Source of the DNA: Arbacia lixula
Taxonomy: Eukaryota; Echinodermata; Echinoidea; Arbacioida; Arbaciidae
Length of the DNA: 64,000 nt
NCBI GenBank assembly: GCA_963669155.1
Contig: OZ022589.1
Span: 5,163,723-5,227,722, forward strand
Reading direction: 5' to 3'
The notes beneath the pieces are model-generated. The model was not told where the DNA came from, did not search any database, and saw only the letters and a list, made by a program, of their open reading frames with translations. Shown here piece after piece: positions 40,734 to 52,714 of the stretch. Made by a program: the position numbers and the translations under genes. Numbering within the stretch: the stretch's first letter is position 1; every line of letters begins with the position of its first letter.

Positions 40734-42440
40734 GGTGGTGATAATGCTGGTGGTCCGTTCCCTTATGACGGCCTGAACAATTTTATTCACCCATACTGCC
40801 AAGATATTAGTGTCCAGTGCATGTTTCATTGTTAAAAGGGAACGAAAGCCTGATATGTTGGATGATTTAAAGTGGAAAAAAAATCAAAGAAATGGATAGG
40901 TAAAATTTAAGTGAAATCATGTTTTAAGGAATTTATCCTTTTGTGTGATGAATACACTGTTTTATTGGAACCGTGTCTATTAATTGTAGAAAAAGTCCCC
41001 ATGTGGCACACCAAGACTTAATGTTAAAAAAATCTGATAAACTTGCCCTGGAATCTTACTGAGTAAACCACAGCAGACAAGAGAGCTCTGGAAAAAATGA
41101 TGTACACCTGTATATGTTAATGAGGAGAATTCTTTCCCTTCTGATTACGATTCTCAATAGATCCCAACTGATATTTCTCAAACTTTTGTCAGGCTGTTTC
41201 TCGTGATTTTTTTTTTTGTGCTTTTATTCATTTCGCTCAGGGAAATGATGTGTGGGGTGGCTCCATGTAACTGATATTTGTATTGGAAGACTGAAACTAT
41301 ATGTTTATTTTACATGGCTTCTTAATCTGATCATCTGATTTTGTGGGTTCGACCACAAGAATGCTGAGAAGTGTGCTCGAGAATATCAGAAGCAGCTCAT
41401 TCTGAGAACTAATATTTGTATTACAAAATGTAAAAACTGAAGTCAGTGAATACTTGTTATTTAACAGGTTGCTGCATATCATATTTCTAAATCATTTGTT
41501 TAGTTTGTGCATCTATGAAAGGCAGAGTTTCTTTTAAAAATGCAGGATTTGAATAGGGCAATAATTGGAAAAAAACATGGCAACATCTCTATCTTTTATA
41601 GTGCTGTTGCGTAGATTGTATTTCAGTGCGTACGTGCATGTTTGTGTTTGTATAAACACGTATATACTGTATACAGATATGCATGGATGGTAAGTATGTC
41701 GATGTTGATGACCTTTTCACGCCATGCGCTGTAGCATAAGGTCAGCCCACGTTAGAGTTGATCCATGACCATTAATTCACCTTGTATACACCCCGTTCCA
41801 AATTACTACCTATCTTTATCATCCATTGTTGTCTCCATATTCCATGTCATATGCTGTGCTTGTACTCCTGTTACCAAAATCATTTCCAACCATTTCTTAA
41901 TGTACATCTAAGCTTTGGAATTTTGCATCCATTTGATTCGAAACACATTTGAATGTGAATTGTGAAATGTAGGAATGCTAACAAAGAGGAAGTTAATGTA
42001 CATGTGTGCTCCAGTTCTGCAGGTTTTTTTTGCTTGGTCCTTGGTGAATAATTTAGAGGTCGACATTGAAGATGTTCAACCATGTGTTTCCCCTCCCCCT
42101 TGAATAAGCGGACAAGACTACTGATGTAGATTGTATAAATGTTTACCTCTTTCAAACAAATTCATCACTCGAAAAGCAATATATGCACCTATTTTTCCAG
42201 TTATCGCCATTGTTTTACTTAATGATTATCAGAGCTCTTAGAAACAAGGGCCACTCAGTATAGTGCAGACTAGAGTCCCTGTATGGAGAGTTGCGGCATG
42301 GAGTAGTCTGCTTTTAAATCAGGCACCGAAACAAAATGACAATTGCCAATCATGTTCGACGGGCAACTGTTCTATATATAGGGGACAACGCATTTCTCAA
42401 TTCATTTTACAATGCAAGGTAAATCATAACCTGTCCTAAT
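40734..42440. other. Intergenic, no feature seen
   Basis: AT-rich with only short chance open frames. I see no exon, RNA gene or inverted-repeat element. Confidence 0.5.
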
Positions 42441-42446
42441 ACAGTT

Positions 42447-42546
42447 GGGCCTGAGATCAACGTCACGGCTGATTGCAATCTATTGCAGTCAATGTATGGA
42501 GCTGATTGCATTTGATTGCAATCATTACGCATTTGATCTCAGGCTC
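42447..42546. mobile_element. ~100-bp MITE, GGGCCTGAGATC...GATCTCAGGCTCC
   Basis: Short inverted ends GCCTGAGATCA/TGATCTCAGGC enclose repeated tgattgcaatc words. A related right end (gatctcaggctccac) lies at about 60466-60479. Non-coding. Confidence 0.7.
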
Positions 42547-42967
42547 CATGCATGGGCTTGGAGTAACGTGTCAGTTCCATTTATTGATCTTATCTTGGAA
42601 ACAAAATGGTGGTCAACTTGTCATTCTTGGTTGTCGCAACTCTCTATACTACAGGAACTTGAATGCAGGTACATGTATAGATCATGTGAAATTTGTACTC
42701 TAACTGTATAATAGAGAGATTGCTGTGTTAATAAAAACTGGCAAACAAAACAAACAAAAAGATGTTGTGATTTTGTGTTCAGCGTGAAGGATTTGGTTCA
42801 GGAATTCTAAAATTAGGTAAAAATTGTGAAGAAGTGGAGAGATAGGCATGGGAGAAAGACAGAGAAGTGGTAGTACTAGAAGTGGTAGTTGTAGTAGTGG
42901 TAGATGTAGGAATAGTAAAATTGGTAAAATTCCATTGTATAAATAGTTGTAGTAGTACACTGTAGTA

Positions 42968-43972
<1,005 letters not shown>

Positions 43973-44403
43973 GAAGTATTCAGATAGTAGGGTGTTAACG
44001 GGAAGAGAATAAAGTGAGGAAAGAGAAAGATGAAGTGAAGGCGAATCGAGCGAGTATGAGTTTTAAGGTGGAAATGTGGTCAATCAATTGCGTTGGCATG
44101 GTCGGTAGATTGTAATTACATTTGCTCTTACATGTATTGAGCAAAACCCTGAGGTATTTTATGTTGCCATATAACCTACTTTAATTAGTTTACTTCGTCA
44201 ATACTATACATCTTCTCATAATCAGCTGTAGGCCTATGAGACAAATGCGTGAACTTCAAACCCCAACTGTATTACTAACTTCAAAATAAGTGCCGCGGTC
44301 TCCATTGATTGCAAATATCTATTGGCACAGCTCATTCTTGTTAGGGTTGATCAAAATCGATTTTCTGGGAAACTGCAAATTGCGATGACGCCCATGTTAC
44401 ATG

Positions 44404-44494
44404 TTAACCCTTTATGCGCCATTGAAGTGCTTGTCCACAAGTAATACACGCAAAACCCATGGCGCAACAGTTCATCTGTCAGACAATGGGTTAA
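44404..44494. mobile_element. 91-bp TTAACCC...GGGTTAA element
   Basis: Starts ttaaccctttatgcgccatt and ends cagacaatgggttaa. Core ccacaagtaatacacgcaaa, cccatggcgc. Same length and organisation as 40205-40295. Confidence 0.75.
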
Positions 44495-44759
44495 ACCAGG
44501 CAACACGTCCAAAATAATCCATACATTTCGTGCGATTATTCTTTGTTCCTCGCATCGATCTTCGTTCTGAAATAATTTGTATGGTCACCAGATGTTGGTT
44601 TGTATTTCAACATACTACCGTTACGCTAACCCAGCTTGCACCACACTAACATTAGTGGGTAGATATACGAGAAGGGATGTGTTAAATCAAGCCAGATGCA
44701 TATTTATGGTGTCGCGATAACACTGCCTGCATCGTGACTGTATGAATTGTGCACAATAG

Positions 44760-44821
44760 GATTTTGTTTTAAGTGCAAACGAATATCAACAACTTACAGT
44801 GCCTGAAATACTGAAGGATCG
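44760..44821 (+). other. Possible 5' UTR exon of the peptide gene
   Basis: A sequence ending gaaatactgaaggatcg is followed by a good donor (gtaagttttt at 44822). The peptide gene's first coding exon has its own acceptor (tattttatag at 46016) only 9 bases before its ATG, so an upstream non-coding exon is needed. This is the best-looking donor upstream, but the start is not defined. Confidence 0.3.
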
Positions 44822-45109
44822 GTAAGTTTTTCTTCTTTTTGTGTATCAATACTTAATTGATGAATCCTTCCGATGTGATTCAAAGATTAATTTATTCTTG
44901 CATTTTGCATGCTGCTACGTTGGATGTTGTAAACACGGTGTATACAGTGAAGACCATCTTGCAACAGTGACATGTTAGTGTGATACAATTTTGTGTAAGC
45001 ACGTACACTAACATCTCCGAAAGAATTCTTCAACTCTTCACTCTCTCTCTCTTATTCTTACATTTCTCACTCGCTCTCTGAGGAGCTAATTTCAGAGCTA
45101 TTCCCAAAG

Positions 45110-45440
45110 TTAAAGGGGAAGTTCACCCTAAAATTAATTTGGTTTCAATAAAAAGAGACAAATGAAAGAAACATGAATGAAGGTTTGACAGAAAAGAAAC
45201 TTATTTCATTTTAAAGTTTTGATTTTGTGACGTCACGTGCGAGGTGCTCTCCCATACGTTGTGTACAAAATAAGTCGATACATGTAAATTGTTTTTTCTG
45301 TTTTTGACAACGGAATGATTTTTCCGTATAGGTATGTGTGGAAAACGTATTTCTAAAAATGTATGAAATGCACAAGAAAACATGGTAAGAGGATGCATAT
45401 CTTTGTGAGAAAATGCACATTTTCGAAAAAAATTGTACAT
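45110..45440. mobile_element. TTAA-type MITE arm with CRE/E-box site
   Basis: Starts TTAAAGGGGAAGTTCACCCT and contains ggtttcaataaaaagagac and tttgtgacgtcacgtgcgag, then gtgctctccc. The right arm decays or is truncated near 45440. The core TGACGTCACGTG combines a palindromic CRE with an overlapping CACGTG E-box. Lies about 0.6-0.9 kb upstream of the peptide coding exon. Confidence 0.8.
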
Positions 45441-46025
45441 TACATAATGAGAACATCTCTGAAATAATACTCTGCCCTCACCCTCTCTACTTTATACATG
45501 TTATTTGTTTTTTCCCTTCAGATCAGCTCTGTTAAAAACTATTCCAAAAGAAATAATTCAACAATCCTTTAAGGACTATTACAAGTCATGGTATACCGTG
45601 AAACTTATCGTACATTTCTTACGATGCAAGAATCTTCCTCCACGGAAAATGTTTTTCGAAATAAATATTTTCTCACCTCTTCCATTTGTTTTCTGTAGTA
45701 CATTTTCTGCCGATGAGCATCATTTAAAATGTTCGTTATGTCTCGTAATTCCTTCTATTAAAAAAAAAAAAAATCATTCACCCCTTGGAAAACACACTTT
45801 TCCATTCCAATTTAATCTCATTCACTTATCCTCTCCTTTCATTCGCTTTCCATTTCATTTTATCTGTTTACTCGCTTGCTTCTTTTAATCCCTCCGTTTA
45901 TTATTTGATCTTTATTTGTTTGCCATCACTCAGGTTTTCATTTTCATCTTACATCTCCTTCTTCCGTCAACCATTCATTCCTTCCTCCCAATCTTAATTT
46001 TGACATTATTTTATAGGAAAACATC

Positions 46026-46140
46026 ATGAAGCTCCACCAAGTACCAGTTTTGTTTGCTCTCGTCGTGTCTGGCCTAACAACCGTGTGCGCTATGAAGGAA
46101 GCAGGCACAGCTACGGTTAGCACCGGGGAAAGACGGCTAG
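46026..46140 (+). CDS. Peptide precursor exon 1 (signal peptide)
   Basis: Acceptor ttttatag at 46016, ATG at 46026 with A at -3 (aacatcATGaag), donor ctag|gtaata. Encodes the hydrophobic signal and a Thr/Gly-rich pro-segment ending GERRL plus one base. Confidence 0.72.
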
Positions 46141-46406
46141 GTAATACAGATGAAAGGCAGTTGTCATTCGTTGCCACATCTTATTTGATTGGCATCTCTC
46201 TATAAATCTATTTAGAAAATTTAATTGACTGGAGTAAAGCTTAATCTATTCAATTATATTTTCTACATTTAACCCCTATACAGTGTAGCACTATCAGCAA
46301 TTGCAGTGAACATGGCTAAATCTCTCTCTCTCTCTCTCTCTCTCTGTCTATTTATCTATTTACCTTTCTTCCTTTATATCTATCCATCTATCTATCTATC
46401 TATCTG

Positions 46407-46438
<32 letters not shown>

Positions 46439-46493
46439 CCTATCTATCTGTCTATCTATCTATCTATCCATCTATCTATCTATCTATCTATCC

Positions 46494-46542
<49 letters not shown>

Positions 46543-47039
46543 AATACAGTGTATCTTTTTATAGTCCTTCATCTTTATATCAAGTCATCTTGACCATAAC
46601 ACGCAATACTACCATGACGACATCTATTTTAAATTTCAAAATATGAGTGTACTCTGGAGAGAGGAAGAGAGTGGAGGTAGCAGAAGGGGGGGGGGGGGGG
46701 GGGTAACGACCATGTCATTTTTAGCTTTCCCCTACTCCAATGTACTCCATCCATCTTTTTCTCCTCCGACCACATTCAGCCCGCCTGGACTTGCTTCCCA
46801 GATACGGACACCAAGGCGAGTCCCCAGTTGCCCAGGACCACCCGATCTACATCGACATCGGGCTGTTCCGGGAAAAGGCCCTGGCCAATCTCTCCCCGTT
46901 CTCCAGTGCGGACCGCGGGAGCGGCTTCGACGTCGACAATGACGGTGATCGTCGTAGTCGTGGAAGGATGATGTCGGCCAAAGAAAAGCTGTTTGCTGGC
47001 GCTGGCAACCTGAAAGAAATGTACAACAGAAATAAGTAG
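46026..47039 (+). CDS. Secreted peptide precursor, possibly CRH-like (two exons)
   Basis: Exons 46026-46140 and 46780-47039 join in phase 1 to give a 124-residue precursor. It has an N-terminal signal peptide ([16 protein letters not shown]...VCA, about 22 residues), no Cys, and mono- and dibasic sites (RR at 36-37, RR at 96-97, R-G-R at 99-101). The segment [18 protein letters not shown] (59-76) follows the P-I-x-[IL]-D-[IL]-x-x-x-[LF] pattern that starts CRH/urocortin/DH44-type peptides. The C-terminal [11 protein letters not shown]...NRNK after the basic cluster may be a second product. The resemblance is short and the rest of the helix is not typical, so family assignment is tentative. 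A secreted, processed prohormone is the safer call. Confidence 0.72.
46318..46542. repeat. (TC)n then (TCTA)n microsatellite in the peptide gene intron
   Basis: A short CT run (46321-46345) is followed by TCTA tetranucleotides from about 46380 to 46542, with occasional TCTG, TCCA and ACCT variants. Confidence 0.95.
46687..46703. repeat. Poly(G) run in the peptide gene intron
   Basis: About 17 consecutive G's roughly 75 bp before the exon 2 acceptor. Confidence 0.9.
46780..47039 (+). CDS. Peptide precursor exon 2 (mature peptide region)
   Basis: Acceptor ccacattcag. Noticeably more GC-rich than its flanks, supporting coding. Completes an Ala codon, encodes [10 protein letters not shown], the [13 protein letters not shown] core, an Asp-rich spacer (FDVDNDGD), a basic cluster and the C-terminal NRNK, then TAG. 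Confidence 0.75.
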
Positions 47040-47422
47040 ATGCAAACTGGCGTCCATATTAAATACCTGTACTCTCGTGACCATAACCGAGAGAATGCAT
47101 TATGCAGGGACGTATAGATACGTGATGTTTTGCTGTTTTTTCTTCCATTTGTTTTTATGGATTGCGGGATGGCTGGGGAGGTTTATTTGTGACTTAAGCT
47201 CTATCTCGAATATCTAAAGCTCTTTTGAATGGAGATGATTCATTTCCGAGAAGAAACCATCTTCCAAAACAGCGTTCAGCCCAAATTCGTGCAACTCCCT
47301 CATTAGCAATATTAACATGCAGCAACATAATTTGACATGAGATGCGGATTGCCAGGTGGAGTTAGGGACTAATGATTTGAGATCCCTTTGTTTTGTTGTT
47401 AGGCCGTCAATGAGTCCGAACC

Positions 47423-47428
47423 AATAAA
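47423..47428 (+). terminator. Candidate polyadenylation signal for the peptide gene
   Basis: AATAAA in gaaccaataaaacta, about 385 bp after the stop codon. Another hexamer occurs at 47701-47706. Confidence 0.45.
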
Positions 47429-47712
47429 ACTACCAGGAAAGGGAGGACCATTGTTTCTGGACATATTTTATACATATATTAAGAATATTACACTTTTTTA
47501 AGTGGTAGGGGTGACTGAGTGTACGTGGCAGCGTGATTATATACAAACAATAGGAATATCAAATTAGTGCATGTTATTGAATGCTCATGATTGATAATTA
47601 TTGGTGATTTACATAGTGTAGACACACTATGTTTTATATGTTTAATTTTATTTTCATCGAGTTAGTCGAAATGTATGTTTTATATTTCTCAAATGACTTT
47701 AATAAAATATAA

Positions 47713-47831
47713 AGAGAGAGAGAGAGAGAGAAGTACGTGTGTAGTTGTTGTGTGTGTGACTGTTCCTGAGCACGCCGGTCACCACAATGGGATAGGGCGA
47801 CGGGATGGGCTACAAGGAGGTGAAAGCGAGG

Positions 47832-47864
<33 letters not shown>

Positions 47865-47982
47865 AGAGTTGGAGAGTGAAAGAGAGAAAGAAAAAAAAGA
47901 AGGAGAGAGATGTAGAGAGCGAATCAAAGAAAGAGAGGGAGAAAGAGAGGAGAGACAGAGAGGAGAGAGGGGGAGAGAGAGA

Positions 47983-48036
<54 letters not shown>

Positions 48037-48050
48037 GGGGGGGGCGGTAA
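47713..48050. repeat. (GA)n-rich low-complexity block
   Basis: Several GA-dinucleotide and purine-rich runs (47713-47730, 47830-47860, 47880-48030) end in a G-run. Open frames on both strands here (Arg/Glu or Ser/Leu) are repeat artefacts. Confidence 0.92.
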
Positions 48051-48234
48051 ATGTATAGAGAACATAGTGCTATAAATAAGGGTAATACACGTACATGTAC
48101 AAGATCTGTATTGTCCATGTATATGCGTACATACTAGTAATTATGAAACATACACCACGTACACATCAACACGCACACGTACTTCGCGTTTATGCCAATG
48201 GCTATTGCTGTATTTCCTATACTCTCCCTCTCTC

Positions 48235-48542
48235 TCTTTCTGAGTGTGTGTGTATGTTTCTCTTTTCATTATTGTATTTAAAATGAATTTCGCTCTAGAG
48301 CATTTCAATAAAAGCCCCCCCCCCTCCATTTCCACATTTTACACAAACAAACGCACACATGTACACGGACAGACATACTCTCTCTCCCTCCCTCCCCCCC
48401 CCCCTCTCTCTCTCTTTCACACACACGCACACACGCACACGCACACACACATGTATACCTATATATACACACATACACACACGCGCGCCCTCTCTCATGC
48501 ATTGTTTACTTCCTCTTCACAATTGCCATCCCTTCTCTCACT

Positions 48543-48595
<53 letters not shown>
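48235..48595. repeat. CT/CA dinucleotide and poly(C) block
   Basis: C-run at about 48316-48324, CT tracts (48380-48416, 48540-48594) and CA tracts (48418-48490). Confidence 0.92.
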
Positions 48596-48597
<2 letters not shown>

Positions 48598-48689
48598 TTC
48601 TGTTCAATGAAATACCACTTTGAGAGATTAATGTGGCTGTATTGGAAACGTGTGGATTATAGCGCAAGCCTCAGCCATTGGCATAATTG

Positions 48690-51383
48690 AGACGGAGTGA
48701 AACTAAAAGGGGCGAAGTCTGAATGGTATCATGGTCGGCAAGAACGCGGAAATCACTGATACTTAGCATGCTTAGGCGTTGGATAAAATTGATTCCGTTG
48801 CACCATGGTTGCACTATAGTATCTGCTCCAAAAAATAGTACAAAAAACACGCACTGCACTGTCGTTACAGTACAAAATGCTACGTTGAACATCAGTAGCA
48901 GTAAGATATGTGCATTGCAGTCTGCAACTATGATCGGTAACCATAGTGACGAAGTAACAACATGAAACGATGTCACGAAAATGAGGTAGCAACATACATT
49001 CATCATATTTATTTTATACTGATCGTAACAATGACATAAAGTATGTAAACAAAGCAACCATTGCCGTTGTGTAAAGATGAAAAAGATGACAATTCTGACA
49101 TTGTAATCATGCGATCTACAAAAGTGTTTATAAGTAGAAACTGTCATTAATATCAAATTGGTGGGATATTAGTCTTCAACTCCTCAAACGGTTTGTTTCA
49201 AAGAAGTCTATCAGTCATTTATGGGCAACCTAACTTATTATTGGAACAAAAAATACATCGGTTAGTTTGGTCAGTTTATATAGTACCTTTCCTTAAAAAA
49301 AAACACCAAACGTTTCTTTTATTTATAGCACATTTCTTTTACAAGTAACTCGCATAACCATTTACACATAAAGTAGCATGTTATTTGACAATATAGGGGT
49401 GAAACGATGTTTAAATTTAGCAGCCAGTTTTCAAAGGATATCAGGTCAAACTTAAGGACTGAAAAGAAGACCAAAAAACACCACCCAGACCAGAAAACAC
49501 GTGCTTTTGCGCGGGCATCTGTCTGAGAAAATGCAAATGCAGAAATACACCGTATTTTCATCTCCCCCGTCAAATTGACTATAAACATATCCAATATGCT
49601 GATATACTTTTGTCTATCGACTTATGGAAAAAATACCCCAACACCTTTTAGAACATTTATTGCACAATTAACGTTAGGCTGATTATGTAACACCCTTCAG
49701 GTACATCCCTACAGAAGCGGTTGCTGCTGCTGCTCATTGTCTATATGGAGCTACTTCTTTGAGTCAAACATGCATGCTTATTTCATTTGATTTTATTTAG
49801 CTATAATGTGTGTCGCGTGTGTATTTACTCACAAGTATTACACAAAAATGCCGTACAGCGCCATTTTTTTATGGCATACAAAGGGATAGTAGCAGTATTT
49901 ACCCAGGGTAGCACCTTCAGTGATTGAACAATGTTCTTCCATATGAATTACATAGGCAAAAAAAACTCGGTGAGAAATAAACATCATTACGGAATTAGCA
50001 TTTTATCAGTGGACAATAACAAATGAAAATGTATCTCAAATTGAATCACTTTTATATAAAACCACTGGATTATTCACTAATTTCTTAAGTAGGAATATTT
50101 TCATTCATTATGAACTATTATAATGAATTGTGTATTTTTTTATTTCCCCAATGGCACATGTACTAAATGAGCTGCAAAATGACATTCATTCCACGCATTT
50201 TCATGACTTTTGGTTTAATGTAAGCCCAATACTTTTCTTGCCAAATTCATTTTGATATTCACTGTATTTTGACAATTAGTAAGCAGCTGCCTGTATAACG
50301 CAATTCCAATACGTTACATTTTGGTACGAAAATTTTAGAGCTAAGATTATATATTTCAATTTTTCATAAAACCATTTCCTCTAGGTAATGTATCTCTTTG
50401 ATAGTACAACAATTTATCGAATAGAAAGAAGCTACTTTCACAATTCTATTCTAAATATATATTTTATATAACAAGACGATTTCACCACATACACCAAATA
50501 AACAAATTTGTTCCAATAAATATAAAATATATAAATTGCACAACTAACATACATGTTTGGCTAAGCAATTGCACTACAGTATTACACATTGGTCCTAATT
50601 TTATTTTGTAAGTGCACTGTAGAGTATGAAAAAATGGATGAATATTAATAGTATTAGTATTCATCATTTAGATTACAGAGAATATACTACAATGAGTACA
50701 AAGTGAGACGTTTCAGCAGCTAACCGCCACACGTATACGACTATAGTATTAACAAGCCACTTCACTCATTAATCATATTTCTATTTCTACATTATACAGT
50801 CAAACACAGTAGCCAATGTCTATGAAGACCACCTATCCAGTCCATACAGACGACTTTTAAAGAACATCGCAGACTATACAAGTTTGCCACGATTCTGCGT
50901 TCGTAAGGCCCACCGTCTGGAATGTGACGTCATGTTCTGTCAACAAATCCAATGAGCGGGTCCTGCGATTCAGCCAGTCGCAGAGTCGTACGACTGATTG
51001 GATCGTGTCGTCTGCGATAGCCTTCATGTCTCCATAGACACGATAACGGTACCTCTATAATGCAGTTATGCTTGTTTTATGCCTGTCGACCTAACATAAT
51101 TATGAACTATATTTGGTTGCGCGTATAGAAGTCATTGTACATATTATTACATTTCATATTTTACATGTGTTTAGGGAAGGCATAGATATGATAAGTATTA
51201 AGGCAACTTGGAGGTTAGGACATGCTCCAGGCTTAGTGCTGTATTTTACAATCAAGTCTTAACACACAGGCTCGTTTTACCCTGCCACTACCATAGGTGC
51301 CTGACATGTGTGATAAGCCAACGGGCTTCTCCTGGCTTGGTACTGATAGGGTTAGACAGCTGTTGTGACTGCAGTAGTCCTAC
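48690..51383. other. Intergenic, mostly featureless
   Basis: AT-rich with no splice-supported exon. A short TTAACCC-family fragment (actcacaagtattacacaaa) lies near 49828. An element with short inverted ends is listed at 50816-51045. Confidence 0.45.
50816..51045. mobile_element. Possible MITE with TGTCTATG ends
   Basis: The left end tgtctatgaagaccacc pairs imperfectly with the right end ccttcatgtctccatagaca. The interior is GC-richer than the surroundings, with gattctgcg and gtcgcagagtcgtacgactg words. Single copy in the window, and no clear target duplication. Confidence 0.4.
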
Positions 51384-52090
51384 CAGGGATGTGTTATGGA
51401 AGGAAAGGAAGCAACTTTCTTTCTTTGAACCCATGTGCCAAGCCGCTGAAAAGTTATGGTGTTCTCAACAGGTGCTGTTCAGGTGTTTGAACAATTATGA
51501 ACATGATTGTGTGGCAACGGTTTCTCAGAGAGAACAACAGAAATGTACAGTCTCATTTCGCTTGTCCCGTACTGTTAATGAGCACAACAGGTATCAGCAA
51601 ACAGAAATAAACAAGTTTTTCAAGTAAAATATCTCTGCTTCACGCAAACACACAAACGCCGTTAATGATAACACACAGCTTAATATATCATTTTGAGGGT
51701 GGTTGAATCTCCCAAATGCACAAGTTGTCGGAAAGTGAAGAAATTGGTCAATTTTGTAATTAATACAAATAGCTTATATGTCCGATTTTTAATGATTCCT
51801 CAATACTTTTCGAAACAAAAGCAGAGTATTAGGATCTGTCAGTATCTGCCGTTAACTTCCTTATAGTTCGCAAACGAATTTGTAAAAAACAAAACGTCTA
51901 CCGACAAATGGGAAATTAAAGAAATTTCTTTCAAGTTGACATCAGCTAAATGTCGGCTCGGCACATGGAACATCAAAGCATTGTCATGATTATGGAATTC
52001 TTTTGACATTCATGAGCACGCTTTAGAACCCATACAGATGTTTGAATGTATTATGCTCGAGTTTCTACTCCTTCCTATAACACTTCCCTG
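51384..52090 (+). mobile_element. 707-bp TIR element, 7-bp TSD (copy 4)
   Basis: CAGGGATGTGTTATGGAA start and TTCCTATAACACTTCCCTG end, flanked by GTCCTAC at 51377-51383 and 52091-52097. Closest to the inverted copy at 23671-24389. Contains an open frame with QLSFFEPMCQAAEKLWCSQQ, nearly the same as in that copy. No catalytic transposase motif. Confidence 0.93.
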
Positions 52091-52570
52091 GTCCTACCGT
52101 TAAAAACGATTCAGCCAACAAGCCCCAAACGAACCCATAGGCTGATTGGAAGGCGGTGAAAGACATGTTTAAATAAACACAAATATGTATTGCGTTCTAT
52201 GATTGCATGTATACTCTGACAAAAAAGGAAATAGACAACCGTGATATTCAAAGGCAATGAGCAAAACGAATCCTCCGTTTACATTGTTTGCATTTAGTAC
52301 CTCAAGGAACACGATCAAAATTGATATCGACCTTCACATCTCTAAATGAGAACAATGCCGTGTTGCCATGATTGTTGTCTTGACAATAATACCCAAATGA
52401 CGTCACACTTCGGCTCTCTATTGCGAGCAACTGATCACTTAGGTCTAATCTCCCCCGAGTCAATTATAAATTGCGACTGCGTTCGCAGACCAGCTCCCCA
52501 ACTCCGCTCCATCTGTATAAACGGAGCGTTGCGTCATGGCACAGGACAGATGTAGTCTTTTTCTTGAGGC

Positions 52571-52714
52571 TTATTGTAGAGCAGGTTGTGGCGTTGTGGT
52601 GGGTGCGATTGATTTTCTGGGTATAAAGACGCCGCACAGTACAGCGATCAAGATGACCACAATGAGGACCATAATGCCGAATATGACGATTCTCTTGCCA
52701 TTGTCACGGCACCA
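52571..52714 (-). CDS. Terminal exon: transmembrane span and short tail
   Basis: Acceptor (minus strand) ctgtgtttcag. Encodes 47 residues beginning WCRDNGKRIVIFG and ending TTTPQPALQ, then TAA. The dense hydrophobic run flanked by Arg/Lys is typical of a real membrane helix. It is bordered by MITEs on both sides (partial at 52374-52425 and full at 52767-52998). Confidence 0.6.
   Translation of the reverse strand, partial: WCRDNGKRIVIFGIMVLIVVILIAVLCGVFIPRKSIAPTTTPQPALQ

Noticed and set aside
47634-48065. Open frames of Arg/Glu or Ser/Leu on both strands
   Set aside because: Produced by (GA)n/(CT)n repeats.
51208-51627. 139-codon open frame as a gene
   Set aside because: Most of it lies inside the 7-bp-TSD TIR element and matches the same frame in another copy; treated as element sequence.
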